From Nostoc sp. KVJ20 (lineage in GTDB: Bacteria > Cyanobacteriota > Cyanobacteriia > Cyanobacteriales > Nostocaceae), in NCBI RefSeq assembly GCF_001712795.1, contig NZ_KV757585.1, positions 1 to 64,000 on the forward strand: a stretch of DNA of 64,000 nucleotides, read 5' to 3'. Below are positions 52,733 through 61,163 of the stretch, in pieces (the stretch's first letter is position 1; every line of letters starts with the position of its first letter). The position numbers were made by a program, and so were the translations under genes. The notes under the pieces are model-generated. The model did no database searches. It had not been told where the DNA came from and was given only the letters and a program-made list of their open reading frames with translations.

Positions 52733-52838
52733 ATAAGTCACCTCTCTTCTAAAAGCAGAAGGACTTTTCTGAAATGAATATTTGACTATCAGCAGTTCAT
52801 TCAATGCTGACTACTGATAGTAGAATAAACTCAAAAAC

Positions 52839-53033
52839 CTAAACAGATGGATAGCCTATGGCAGCTATTACTTCTTTAATTTTAGTTTCAGGTGCTTGAG
52901 TTTCTATACTGACAATTTTTGTTTTTGTATCAGCTTGCACTGTTGCTGTAGAATCAATTGATTGAATTGCTTTGGTGATAGTATTCGCGCAAGCAGAACA
53001 AGCCAGTTTAGGAACCGTTAGTTGCAGCGTCAT
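52839..53033 (-). CDS. Atx1/CopZ-type copper chaperone-like protein
   Basis: This 64-residue HMA domain has LACSACANTI with the CxxC ligand pair (about 12-15) and ends IAAIGYPSV. It should hand Cu(I) to the P1B ATPase encoded upstream. Its own class-A MerR promoter lies about 90 bp before the start. The second position of the usual MxCxxC motif is changed (LACSAC). The His found in cyanobacterial Atx1 loop 5 is absent, with Tyr instead. Confidence 0.87.
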   Translation of the reverse strand: MTLQLTVPKLACSACANTITKAIQSIDSTATVQADTKTKIVSIETQAPETKIKEVIAAIGYPSV

Positions 53034-53118
53034 AGGATTAAATTCCTTATTGAGGATAACTAATTTTCTGAAAATCGTTGAGTAGATATACGATTAATCT
53101 ACTCAACTAAAATTAGTT

Positions 53119-53146
53119 TAATCTCTCCAGCTTACGGGAGAGTCAA
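53119..53146 (-). promoter_or_regulatory. MerR-type promoter, class A, for the copper chaperone
   Basis: On the minus strand TTGACT then CTCCCG-TAAG-CTGGAG in a 19-bp spacer and TTAAAC. One dyad pair is mismatched compared with the other class-A sites. Confidence 0.68.
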
Positions 53147-53269
53147 GAGGTAAAATTGAAAAAACAACTAATTTATTTATAAATAATTTATATCAATATA
53201 AAATCAGCATATCAACTTAGATTAATGCGTTGATATGCTGACAAAAAATCAAACGGACAGCTTGATTGT

Positions 53270-53683
53270 TTAATTTCTTTCAATAATAGGACAAATTGTT
53301 TGTTCAGGATTTTCAGGTATTGTCTCCCAACCAGAAACTAGCCCTGATAATTCTTGTCTCAGAATCAGTAATTGCTGAATTTGTTCATCAATGGCTGTTA
53401 TCTTATCTTGCAGTTTAGCTTTTATATGTACGCATGGTAATTCACCTCCGTCGTGAACATTCAAAAAATCCTTAATTTCTGATAAGGTCAATCCCAGACT
53501 TTGGGCACGTTTAATAAAGTGAAGTCGCTCTAAAACATCAGAGTTAAATAATCTAAATCCACCCTCGGTTCTCCCTAATGACCTGAGTAAACCTAGCTCC
53601 TCATAATAGCGAATAGTTTTAATTGGTACACCGCTAGACTTAGCAACATTACCGATGAGTTTTGGTGCTTCTTGGACTAACAT
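53270..53683 (-). CDS. MerR-family copper-type regulator 2
   Basis: The 137-residue protein has the MerR winged helix (IGNVAKSSGVPIKTIRYYEELGLL, GGFRLFN) and a coiled dimer helix. Cys residues occur at LPCVHIKAKL and at the C terminus in ENPEQTICPIIE. The ending recalls the CueR C-x7-C loop but with only the last Cys kept. It is preceded by a perfect palindromic class-A promoter, shared with the chaperone, the Cu-ATPase and the DUF305 gene. I infer Cu(I) sensing. Confidence 0.87.
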   Translation of the reverse strand: MLVQEAPKLIGNVAKSSGVPIKTIRYYEELGLLRSLGRTEGGFRLFNSDVLERLHFIKRAQSLGLTLSEIKDFLNVHDGGELPCVHIKAKLQDKITAIDEQIQQLLILRQELSGLVSGWETIPENPEQTICPIIERN

Positions 53684-53722
53684 ACTTAGCTGCTCTCATG
53701 TTAAATAAGTTTATTTACCTTA

Positions 53723-53753
53723 TCTTAAACTCTCCAGTTAACTGGAGAGTCAA
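53723..53753 (-). promoter_or_regulatory. MerR-type promoter, class A, for MerR gene 2
   Basis: CTCTCCAGTTAACTGGAGAG is a perfect palindrome (a 22-bp dyad with its flanking A and T). On the minus strand TTGACT is at 53753-53748 and TTAAGA follows after 19 bp. Confidence 0.8.
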
Positions 53754-53792
53754 GTGAGAACAGGATCATCTTGCTAATTATTTGCTACTGGA

Positions 53793-54698
53793 TTATGTGG
53801 CAGGCTTTACTTCCACAACACCACGATACATTTTCATCCCGCAGGTGAACTGATATTCACCAGGATACTTAGGTGTAAATTCCACTGAAGTGGTTTGGTT
53901 AGGAGCAAGGTCAACGGCTAAGTCAAAGTCCGGTATTAGCAATTTATCAAAACACTTGCTCAAATTGTGACGTTGGAAGTCCAATCTTACTGGTTGTCCC
54001 GCCTCTACAATTACTCGCTCCGGTTTATAACCCTTTTCAACCGTAACAGTCGCTTCTTGAGTACCTTCTAGTGTTTTCAATGCTTTTGTTGCTGACTCTG
54101 TAGGCACAGAAAGCTGTGGTTGAATATGGTGAGTAGCTTGAGAAGTAGTTACTGGGGTTGCTTTTGCAGTCGAGTCAGAAGATTGAACTTCTATCACTCC
54201 TCGGAACATATTCATACCGCAGTTGAAGGTATAAGTACCTGCTTTGTCTGGTGTGAACTCAATGGATGTGACCTGGTTGAGTGGTAGGTCTTTGGCGATA
54301 TGGAAATCAGGTAGGCGTATTTCTTCAAGACAACTACTAGGGTCACGGCGTAGGAAATTAAGGCGGACTCTTTGACCTGCATTGACTAGAATTCGACTAG
54401 GTTCGTAGCCTCCATCTACAGTAATATCAATTTCTTGAATCCCATCATGGGCTTCGGCTTTTTGGGACTTTGGTTTACTTAGGAGAAACCACCAGATTTC
54501 TAGTCCGATTAACCCTAAGCCGGCTGTTGTAACTGCACCTTTTACCCAGAATGGTTGCTCAATGCGGCGGAACTGAGTTGTCTGCGATTGCTCGGTAGCT
54601 GGCATTTGATGATTCATCTGTGCAACTACTTTATCCGAGGCAACACTGAATACCAATCCCAAGCTTACTATACTGCCAAGAATTACTTTACTCAACAT
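53793..54698 (-). CDS. Membrane-anchored protein with two cupredoxin domains
   Basis: A signal peptide and Met/His stretch (NHQMPATEQ) precede a membrane helix (about 55-72, AVTTAGLGLIGLEIWWFLL) and two similar cupredoxin-like domains. Each has GY(E/K)P.R(I/V)(L/I)V.AGQ, a central SC(L)/KC(F) Cys, LPDF/IPDF and ends (FNCGMNMFRG; FTCGMKMYRG), where C and M are likely copper ligands. It is 11 bp downstream of the Cu-ATPase gene, so it is co-transcribed with it. The role may be a periplasmic copper acceptor. Confidence 0.85.
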   Translation of the reverse strand: MLSKVILGSIVSLGLVFSVASDKVVAQMNHQMPATEQSQTTQFRRIEQPFWVKGAVTTAGLGLIGLEIWWFLLSKPKSQKAEAHDGIQEIDITVDGGYEPSRILVNAGQRVRLNFLRRDPSSCLEEIRLPDFHIAKDLPLNQVTSIEFTPDKAGTYTFNCGMNMFRGVIEVQSSDSTAKATPVTTSQATHHIQPQLSVPTESATKALKTLEGTQEATVTVEKGYKPERVIVEAGQPVRLDFQRHNLSKCFDKLLIPDFDLAVDLAPNQTTSVEFTPKYPGEYQFTCGMKMYRGVVEVKPAT

Positions 54699-54709
54699 TT
54701 GCTACCTCC

Positions 54710-56971
54710 TTATGCTACTGGTTTAGCTTGAAATTTCCGCAGACGTAGGGCATTTGTCACAACTGAAACCGAACTAAATGCCATTGCTGCACCAGCAATG
54801 ATGGGGTTAAGCAACCAACCGAAGATAGGGAAGAGAATACCAGCAGCGATTGGAATGCCAGCAACGTTGTAAATGAAAGCAAAAAATAAGTTTTGCCGGA
54901 TGTTGCGAATCGTAGCGCGGCTGAGTTGAATGGCAGTGACAATACTTCGCAAGTCCCCGGAGATAAGTGTGATGTCACTAGCTGCGATCGCTACGTCTGT
55001 CCCGGTGCCAATTGCCATTCCCACATCGGCTTGGGCTAGGGCTGGTGCATCATTAATACCATCACCTACCATTGCGACAATCTTTCCTTCCGATTGCAAT
55101 TTCTGCACTGTGGCAGCTTTTTGATCGGGGCGGACTTCTGCCAAAACACGCTTGATACCAACTTCACGAGCAATAGTTTCTGCGGTACGGTAATTATCAC
55201 CTGTGAGCATAACTACCTCTAAACCCAGTTTTTGCAAAGCGCGAATTGCCTGTATGGAGGTGGGTTTGATGGCATCAGAAATACCCATCAATCCCTGAAT
55301 TTGTCCGTCAACCGTAATCCAAATCGCGGTTTTGCCCAGATACTCCAAACGCTCTTTATCTTGTTGTAAGCCTTGAGCATCAATGCCTAATTCTGACATC
55401 CATCGTTGCGTACCAATTTGCACAAGATGACCAGAAACTATACCCTGTACACCACTGCCTGTAATTGCCTCAAATTCCTTGACCGGAGCTAATTCCACTT
55501 CTTGAGATTGGGCATATCTGACAACAGCTTCTGCCAACGGATGTTCAGAATTGCGTTCCACAGATGCCGTAAGTTGCACCAACCTCATCTCATTACCATT
55601 AGCAGTACCATTGACGGTGACAAAATCCGTAACTGTTGGTTTACCTTGAGTGATGGTTCCAGTTTTATCCAGCACAATTGTTTGAATTTTGTGCGCCAGT
55701 TCCAAGCTTTCAGCACCTTTAATCAAAATGCCATTTTCTGCACCTTTACCCGTTCCTACCATTACAGATGTTGGTGTAGCTAAACCCAGCGCACAAGGAC
55801 AGGCGATAATTAGTACCCCAACCGTGGTAATCAGCGCCAAAGTCACGTTACCTGTAAAATTAAACCAAATGATGAAAGTGAGCAGTGCGATCGCAATTAC
55901 CGCAGGCACAAACCATCCAGTTACTTGGTCTGCTAATCTCTGAATTGGGGCTTTAGAACCCTGTGCCTGCTGTACTAATTGGACAATCTGCGCCAGTACA
56001 GTGTCACTTCCGACTCGTGTTGCCCGAAACTTGAAACTCCCAGTTTTGTTGATGGTAGCTCCAATCACTTCATCGCCTGGTTGCTTTTTGACAGGCACGC
56101 TTTCCCCTGTTACCATCCCTTCATCAATTGTGGATGCTCCCTCAATTACTTCCCCGTCAACAGGAATTTTCTCGCCAGGACGAACCAGTATCACATCTCC
56201 AATAATTACTTCTTCAATTGGGACATCTACTTCTCGTCCATTGCGAATCAAACGCGCTGTTTTAGCTTGTAACCCAATCAGCTTACGGATAGCTTCTGAG
56301 GTTTGTCCTTTAGCACGATTTTCAAATAGTCTGCCTAGCAAAATCAGGGTAATGACGACAGCAGCAGTTTCATAATACACATCTGGTGTTAACCCCTGAT
56401 TGATGAAAAAGCTGGGAAATAATGTGGGAAATAGCGAATAAAAATATGCTGCACTTGTACCCAAAGCAATTAGGGTATCCATTGTGGCAGCATGACGTTT
56501 TAAAGCTTTCCAACCATTGATGTAGAAAGAGTAACCACACCAGAACTGTACTGGAGTAGTGAGTATCAACTGCACCCAAGGATTATGCAACCATGCTGGG
56601 ATAAAGGGTAAGTGCAACCCTGTCATCATTGGCAGCGACCCAATGACCAATACAATGCTAATGATGCCCCCTACCGTCACTTTTCGGATTAAATCGCGGG
56701 ATTCTCTTAAGCGATGTCTTTTTTCAGCATCATCTTCTCCCGTCATCAGATTTTGTTCTTGGAGTGGGTAAGCAGAATAACCAGCTGCATCTATCGCCTC
56801 TTGAATGGCTTCTAAATCAGTTCTTCTAGGGTCATATTCAACTGTTGCCTGTTCTGCTCCAAAATTCACGATACATTCATTGACACCGGGGACAGAATTA
56901 ATCGCGTCTTCAACGCTGTTGGCACAAGAGGCGCAACTCATGCCGCGCAGTTTGAGTGTGGTATTCTCCAT
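54710..56971 (-). CDS. copA: Cu(I)-exporting P1B-1 ATPase
   Basis: The 753-residue pump has one HMA domain with GMSCASC (10-16), the membrane site CPC in [11 protein letters not shown] (about 391-393), YNVAGIP in TM7 and [11 protein letters not shown] in TM8, which together mark the Cu(I) class. [19 protein letters not shown] and [18 protein letters not shown] are intact. It resembles cyanobacterial PacS/CtaA but the class-A MerR promoter suggests an efflux, CopA-like role. It leads a transcript that continues into the double-cupredoxin gene. Confidence 0.95.
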   Translation of the reverse strand: MENTTLKLRGMSCASCANSVEDAINSVPGVNECIVNFGAEQATVEYDPRRTDLEAIQEAIDAAGYSAYPLQEQNLMTGEDDAEKRHRLRESRDLIRKVTVGGIISIVLVIGSLPMMTGLHLPFIPAWLHNPWVQLILTTPVQFWCGYSFYINGWKALKRHAATMDTLIALGTSAAYFYSLFPTLFPSFFINQGLTPDVYYETAAVVITLILLGRLFENRAKGQTSEAIRKLIGLQAKTARLIRNGREVDVPIEEVIIGDVILVRPGEKIPVDGEVIEGASTIDEGMVTGESVPVKKQPGDEVIGATINKTGSFKFRATRVGSDTVLAQIVQLVQQAQGSKAPIQRLADQVTGWFVPAVIAIALLTFIIWFNFTGNVTLALITTVGVLIIACPCALGLATPTSVMVGTGKGAENGILIKGAESLELAHKIQTIVLDKTGTITQGKPTVTDFVTVNGTANGNEMRLVQLTASVERNSEHPLAEAVVRYAQSQEVELAPVKEFEAITGSGVQGIVSGHLVQIGTQRWMSELGIDAQGLQQDKERLEYLGKTAIWITVDGQIQGLMGISDAIKPTSIQAIRALQKLGLEVVMLTGDNYRTAETIAREVGIKRVLAEVRPDQKAATVQKLQSEGKIVAMVGDGINDAPALAQADVGMAIGTGTDVAIAASDITLISGDLRSIVTAIQLSRATIRNIRQNLFFAFIYNVAGIPIAAGILFPIFGWLLNPIIAGAAMAFSSVSVVTNALRLRKFQAKPVA

Positions 56972-57013
56972 CTGACTACTCCAATGACTAAATGGCGCTA
57001 ACTAATTTCATCT

Positions 57014-57041
57014 TGAATGCTCCAGTACACTGGAGAGTCAA
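57014..57041 (-). promoter_or_regulatory. MerR-type promoter, class A, for the Cu(I) ATPase
   Basis: On the minus strand TTGACT then CTCCAG-TGTA-CTGGAG in a 19-bp spacer, followed by TCAAGA. It reads into the ATPase start at 56971. A partial TTTCATC half-box at 57006 overlaps its left side. Confidence 0.75.
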
Positions 57042-57493
57042 GAGTCGTGCTGAAATTTTTTTTTAAGCGCATATTGATACAGTATTATCAATGCTTACAC
57101 TTAGAGATGTAGATGGTGAATATGTGGCTCAAATTGCTATCAATAGATAGACTAGATCACAAACTTTCGCAAACTGACGCAATAATAAGGGTTTCAGGCA
57201 TCGTAAATTGGGGGAAGCAGCGTTTGTTTAAAGGCGATAAGCCTGAAGCATGGCTAGCGCTTACCGCTTTGTGTTAACTAACGGTATTGCCTGAAACGCT
57301 GATTAATCAGTCACTGTTTAATGTCTAAGTGTTTTCTTGTAATGTCCATGTGGCAAGGGTTATAAAAAACTTTGTGAGTTACTGAGATTGTTAACTTCTA
57401 GTTATTTATACGGCTCATTCCAAGAATTTATGCAAGTAGCTATAAGTTTTGATAAAAGTTCATTTTAAAATCAAAAACACTTTTATTCAGCAA

Positions 57494-57510
57494 TTTCATC
57501 TTGGTTTCAT
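57494..57510 (+). promoter_or_regulatory. CopR-type direct repeat, first of three before the FtsH-derived gene
   Basis: TTTCATCTTGGTTTCAT, one base from the consensus. Confidence 0.6.
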
Positions 57511-57578
57511 CTTGATATGATAAAGCAGTTTTACGCTACACCTAACCTATCAAATTTTAAAACAAAGTTTTGCAAAAA

Positions 57579-57595
57579 TTTCATCTTGATTTCAT
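57579..57595 (+). promoter_or_regulatory. CopR-type direct repeat, second of three
   Basis: TTTCATCTTGATTTCAT, 85 bp after the first box. Confidence 0.65.
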
Positions 57596-57651
57596 TTGTG
57601 TGTGATATAGGAGTCTTACCTGCTATCTTTAAAGTGAAAGTTGGCAAAGTA

Positions 57652-57668
57652 TTTCATCTTAATTTCAT
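57652..57668 (+). promoter_or_regulatory. CopR-type direct repeat, proximal box of the FtsH-derived gene
   Basis: TTTCATCTTAATTTCAT. TTATAG begins 18 bp later and the gene starts 78 bp after the box. Confidence 0.7.
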
Positions 57669-57745
57669 TTCCGTGTGAGAACTTGGTTATAGGGTTCTCT
57701 CTTTAGCTGTGGACGACAAACACAACATATATATATGCAGTAACG

Positions 57746-58033
57746 ATGGCTAATTTTAATGAAGCGATTGAACGAATGAGTACAGGTTTACAGCAAAAGT
57801 CCTACGTTCTCAACGAGATAGAGGAAAAAACTGTTGTTTACTATGAAGAAGATCACCCCATTGTAGGAGCCTTAATGCCTGGGGCTGGCAAAGTGGAGAA
57901 AATTTCTATTGTTCCTTGTGGCGTAAGAGCTTTGGGTTACACCTTGCAACTATCAGAAGAGAACTACTTCCTGATAGCAAAAGATGAAATCTGTACTCGA
58001 ATTGCCACGCTTGTTTGTGGGACATTTTACTGA
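57746..58033 (+). CDS. FtsH-peptidase-derived small protein with altered zinc motif
   Basis: The 95-residue protein matches the start of the M41 peptidase domain of FtsH: VVYYEEDHPIVGALMPGAGKVEKISIVPCGVRALGYTLQL, then RIATLVCGTFY at the end. In FtsH the equivalent of YYEEDHP is YHEVGHA, the zinc-binding HEXXH. Here only the last His and one Glu remain, so no protease activity is expected. The AAA+ part and the rest of the peptidase are absent. An intact frame and three CopR-type boxes upstream suggest a maintained gene. Two Cys (VPCG, LVCG) replace conserved R and G positions. Confidence 0.78.
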   Translation: MANFNEAIERMSTGLQQKSYVLNEIEEKTVVYYEEDHPIVGALMPGAGKVEKISIVPCGVRALGYTLQLSEENYFLIAKDEICTRIATLVCGTFY

Positions 58034-58121
58034 GGAGGCTCTTATAATATTTACACAAAATATGCAAAATATTTTGGTTCTGGTGTTTTTTCCAACTTAC
58101 AGTTACTAATTCGAGAAAAAA

Positions 58122-59054
58122 ATGAAGGATTTTTTTACTGCACTTGCTATCACTTCAACTCTTGTTATCACTCAAGCTTGCGCCTCACAAGTTAAATCTG
58201 GTGAAACACCACGCTCTACCACTGTGAGTAATGTTAATTCCCCTGCGAGTCACAATATGAGTGGTTCTCAAGCACCAAAGGCTGAGAAAAATTCTCATGA
58301 TGGTCATAATATTAATAACTCTCAAGAAGAGCATTCTGGTCATTCTAAGTTAGAATCAGCCAACGCAATCGTAAAGATAACCCTTCCCGCTAAAATTACT
58401 CCTAAAATACCTGTACCTTTAGCGATTGATGTAACAGACAAAGAAGGTAAAGCAATTGCTAATTTTGATCAATTCCAAGAAAAATTAATGCATCTAATTG
58501 TTGTCAGTGATGACCTTCAATCTTTTAATCATATTCATCCCATATATAAAGGGAATGGACGCTTTGAAGTCGAAGCTAATTTTCCCCATCCAGGCAGCTA
58601 CAGCCTTTTCAGCGATTACAAAGTAGCAGGAAAAGCAGAACAAGTTTCGGTGTTAAAAGCAGAAGTTCCAGGTAACAGTCCAACTGCACCCAAGATTGAT
58701 TTAGCTACTACAAAGACTTTTGGTAATACTAAAGCTAATCTCAAGTTATCTCAACCCACAATCAAAACTGGACAAGAAGTTCACTTAATTTTCAATTTAC
58801 AAGATGCTGCTAGCAACCAACCGCTGAAAGATTTGAAACCTTATTTAGGAGAAAGAGGGCATTTAGTCATCCTCAAGCAGTCATCGCCGTTAACACAAGC
58901 AGACTATATTCATGCTCATGCGATGAAAAATACTCCAGCTGCTGAGGTTCATTTTATAACTAGTTTCCCGAAACCAGGAAAATATAAAATGTGGGGGCAA
59001 TTTAATCGAAATGAGAGGATTATTACTGCTGATTTTTGGGTAGACGTACAATAG
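58122..59054 (+). CDS. His-rich periplasmic lipoprotein, paralogue of the protein at 51616-52494
   Basis: A lipobox (VITQAC) opens the 310-residue protein, followed by a His/Ser-rich linker (HDGHNINNSQEEHSGHS), then KLMHLIVVSDDLQSFNHIHP, GSYSLFSDYKVAGKAEQVSVLKAEVPGN, GERGHLVILKQ, DYIHAHAMKN and KPGKYKMWGQFNRNERI. These coincide with the other copy. Only this one lies behind CopR-type boxes, so the two may be used under different conditions. The start is the first ATG after the gap of 88 bp. Confidence 0.78.
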   Translation: MKDFFTALAITSTLVITQACASQVKSGETPRSTTVSNVNSPASHNMSGSQAPKAEKNSHDGHNINNSQEEHSGHSKLESANAIVKITLPAKITPKIPVPLAIDVTDKEGKAIANFDQFQEKLMHLIVVSDDLQSFNHIHPIYKGNGRFEVEANFPHPGSYSLFSDYKVAGKAEQVSVLKAEVPGNSPTAPKIDLATTKTFGNTKANLKLSQPTIKTGQEVHLIFNLQDAASNQPLKDLKPYLGERGHLVILKQSSPLTQADYIHAHAMKNTPAAEVHFITSFPKPGKYKMWGQFNRNERIITADFWVDVQ

Positions 59055-59250
59055 GTATCTCAAATTTTATCCTGATGCTCAAATACTAAAATTTAGTCGT
59101 CTAAATTTATGGTTTAGTAGTCATTTTAGGCTTTTTAGTTGTGCCACTCTGGTATGGCTTAAAGCCTATATTTATATTATTAATTAAGCAAAACTATATA
59201 ATCAGGTTTTTTAGAATGAATCTAACTTAATGAGCAAATAAACTGTAAAA

Positions 59251-59291
59251 TTTCATCTTAATTTCATTTTATTTATTTATAATAAATATTA
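59251..59291 (+). promoter_or_regulatory. CopR-type promoter with no following gene
   Basis: TTTCATCTTAATTTCAT (59251-59267) is followed by TATAAT at 59278-59283 and by ATATTA 18 bp after the box. The next structure is a terminator, so this promoter may drive a small RNA. Confidence 0.65.
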
Positions 59292-59357
59292 AGAACATGT
59301 TCCTCATGTTTCATAACTCTGATGGGCTTATAGTACAAATATAAGCCCATTTTTTTA
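59292..59357 (+). ncRNA. Candidate copper-regulated small RNA (about 60-65 nt)
   Basis: Between the promoter and the terminator lie AACATG-TTCCT-CATGTT (59294-59310), a 6-bp stem-loop, a short single-stranded linker and the 11-bp terminator stem. Two hairpins ending in a U-run are typical of bacterial trans-acting sRNAs. The predicted start depends on which -10 is used. A 15-codon frame from 59297 exists but lacks a ribosome-binding site. The alternative is simple transcript ends of the upstream gene. Confidence 0.45.
59322..59357 (+). terminator. Strong intrinsic terminator
   Basis: ATGGGCTTATA-GTACAAA-TATAAGCCCAT is an 11-bp perfect stem with a 7-base loop, followed by a run of seven or more T. 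Confidence 0.88.
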
Positions 59358-59382
59358 TCGCATATGAAAGTAAAGCAATTTA

Positions 59383-59399
59383 TTTCATCTTAATTTTAT
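59383..59399 (+). promoter_or_regulatory. CopR-type direct repeat with one mismatch
   Basis: TTTCATCTTAATTTTAT. The second unit has C to T. No gene follows for 400 bp. Confidence 0.45.
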
Positions 59400-59702
59400 C
59401 TGGAATTTTTATAATAACATTTATACCAAATCGAGATAGGTTATATTGTTTAAAAATGAGCGAAAATCAGTGTAGCCAAACCTTTAGTAAGTTTCTTTTC
59501 TGTGAGACGCTACGCTCAGAATGACAACCAAAGGCAATTTGGTATTGTAACGTATGCAAGTCATACTGGAAATGTACAATGTTGTGCGTATTAGACCCAA
59601 AGGAGGTGGCACAGAAGAACGTTGCAGTTTTGGTGATACTACAGTGCATGTAAAAGTTAACTTGTGCTTTGCAATCTTAAATTTCTTTTTTCAACTTGGT
59701 TA

Positions 59703-59719
59703 TTTCATCTTAATTTCAT
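59703..59719 (+). promoter_or_regulatory. CopR-type direct repeat before first DUF2808 gene
   Basis: TTTCATCTTAATTTCAT, then CTGTCAAACT as at the DUF305 gene. It lies 91 bp before the start. Confidence 0.7.
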
Positions 59720-59809
59720 AGTGACCTGTCAAACTGGTTTTGTAAAGGTTAATTCGCTGAGAATAAATCTGCAATCTAGTTGAGATAGTTTGTTAATTTA
59801 ACAGTCAAG

Positions 59810-60289
59810 ATGAAGAAAACATTGATTTATGCTGCTGTATGTATTCTGGCTACCACAACTTTTATTTCTCCTAACTATGCAAATGCGAAAATAGATAATA
59901 ATAAGGTTGCTAGTATTGAAAATAATACCCAATCTACTCCTGCTGGTTGGCAATTCGTTAAATTGGCCTTCCAGTTACACGTTCCTAAAAAGGGTAAGGC
60001 TCTTTCGCAGCTAATTATTGATGCTCCATCCACAGTAGCTGTAACTAATGATATTGATGTCTTGGATGATAAAGGTCAAAAAATAAAAATTAATATTTCT
60101 TTAAATAGTAGAAGAATTATTATAGATTTTCCTGAACCAGTTACTTCTAACACTACTAATTTGCTAATAAATCTTAACAAAGTATATCAATCAACTCTTG
60201 GTTCTACTTCTATCTTTCATCTTTCGGTTAAAGTCATTGGTAGTGACGTAGAAATTCCTGTAGGTGTAGCTCAATTTTCCACACTTTAA
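59810..60289 (+). CDS. Secreted DUF2808 protein, first of three
   Basis: A signal peptide (MKKTLIYAAVCILATTTFISPNYANA) precedes a 130-residue beta domain: FQLHVPKKGKALSQLIIDAP, IDVLDDKGQKIKINISLNSRRIIIDFPEPVTSNTTNLLINLNKV and EIPVGVAQF. This matches the DUF2808 pattern known from cyanobacteria, whose function is unknown. Two further paralogues follow, each with its own CopR-type box. The three are therefore likely separate copper-induced transcripts rather than one operon. The protein is probably periplasmic or outer-membrane-associated. Confidence 0.83.
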   Translation: MKKTLIYAAVCILATTTFISPNYANAKIDNNKVASIENNTQSTPAGWQFVKLAFQLHVPKKGKALSQLIIDAPSTVAVTNDIDVLDDKGQKIKINISLNSRRIIIDFPEPVTSNTTNLLINLNKVYQSTLGSTSIFHLSVKVIGSDVEIPVGVAQFSTL

Positions 60290-60318
60290 TTTATAGATTT
60301 TAACGATAATTGCTGAAA

Positions 60319-60335
60319 TTTCATCTTGATTTCAT
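60319..60335 (+). promoter_or_regulatory. CopR-type direct repeat before second DUF2808 gene
   Basis: TTTCATCTTGATTTCAT, 233 bp before the second start. The hexamer TAGATA begins 18 bp after it. Confidence 0.7.
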
Positions 60336-60567
60336 TATGACTTGTCATGCTAGTAGATAGAGGTAGGATACCTCTTTAGCAAAACATCACCGACGATTTG
60401 AACTTGATAAGGGCAAGCTAACTACCTACTTCTCCTGATTAACGGCTGTATCAAGGGGTAGTTAAATATGGCTTTGCCAAGTTTTGATCTATCTATTAAG
60501 AGCAGATTCACTCACAATGCATGAACCTGCACTTTAACTAACGTGTTTAATTATTTTGGAGATAAAT

Positions 60568-61053
60568 ATGAAGAGGTCATTGATTTACGCCATTGTATTG
60601 ACTCTGAGTAGCACAGCTATTTTTGCTCCTAACTATGTAAGTGCTAGAACAGATGATGGTAGGGTTCCCCATATTGATGGAAATTCACAATTCCCTCCCA
60701 TACGCTGGGGAATTTTTAGACATACTTTCCGGTTGCACATTCCCCAAAATAGCAAAGCTGTCACCCAACTACTTGTCAAAGTTCCAGACAATGTAACTAT
60801 AAGTAATAACATTTACGATATCGATGTCGTGGATGAAAAGGGGCAGAAAATTAACACTAATGTATCTGTCAACGGTAAAACAATACTACTAGCTTTCGCC
60901 GAACCAGTTGCTCCTAACACTAAGTTTAATGTTTACCTTAACAAAATAAAAAGACGAAATCTTGGTAATGGTTCTGTCTACAGCTTCTCAGCTAGAGAGG
61001 TTGGCATTGATGCAGAAATTCCCATAGGTGTTGCTTGGTTTCGTACTTACTAA
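60568..61053 (+). CDS. Secreted DUF2808 protein, second of three
   Basis: The 161-residue protein starts at ATG 60568 with GGAG correctly placed; a TTG 12 bases upstream is unlikely. The signal peptide (KRSLIYAIVLTLSSTAIFAPNYVSA) is followed by the DUF2808 core: FRLHIPQNSKAVTQLLVKVPDN, IDVVDEKGQKINTNVSVNGKTILLAFAEPVAPNTKFNVYLNKI and EIPIGVAWFRTY. It is close to the first copy in layout and in the DEKGQKI motif, so a tandem duplication is likely. Confidence 0.83.
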   Translation: MKRSLIYAIVLTLSSTAIFAPNYVSARTDDGRVPHIDGNSQFPPIRWGIFRHTFRLHIPQNSKAVTQLLVKVPDNVTISNNIYDIDVVDEKGQKINTNVSVNGKTILLAFAEPVAPNTKFNVYLNKIKRRNLGNGSVYSFSAREVGIDAEIPIGVAWFRTY

Positions 61054-61087
61054 TGCAACATTATTTTTTCAGTAATAAACTATGGGA

Positions 61088-61104
61088 TTTCATTGAGATT
61101 TCAT
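61088..61104 (+). promoter_or_regulatory. CopR-type direct repeat before third DUF2808 gene
   Basis: TTTCATTGAGATTTCAT, with AATGTCAAACT and TAATAG in register. The central spacer differs from the other boxes but both TTTCAT units are intact. Confidence 0.65.
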
Positions 61105-61163
61105 CTGTGAATGTCAAACTGATAATAGAAAGGAAATTGAACTAGGTTTTGAGGATAATCAAA

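Larger units (their letters stand above)
59055..59809. other. Intergenic region with three CopR-type boxes and one terminator
   Basis: The gap holds boxes at 59251, 59383 and 59703, a strong terminator at 59322-59357 and a cyanobacterial repeat near 59480-59530 (GTGAGACGCTACGCTCAG). Frames here are chance or repeat-derived. Confidence 0.6.

Noticed and set aside
56001..56375. 124-codon frame opposite the Cu(I) ATPase gene
   Set aside because: Antisense shadow; the ATPase motifs are intact on the other strand.
57005..57021. Sixteenth CopR-type box
   Set aside because: Only one TTTCAT unit is present; the second position reads GAATGC and belongs to the MerR-type dyad.
59467..59649. 60-codon frame on the minus strand
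   Set aside because: Includes a dispersed repeat (HSERSVSQKR-like translation), no ribosome-binding site.
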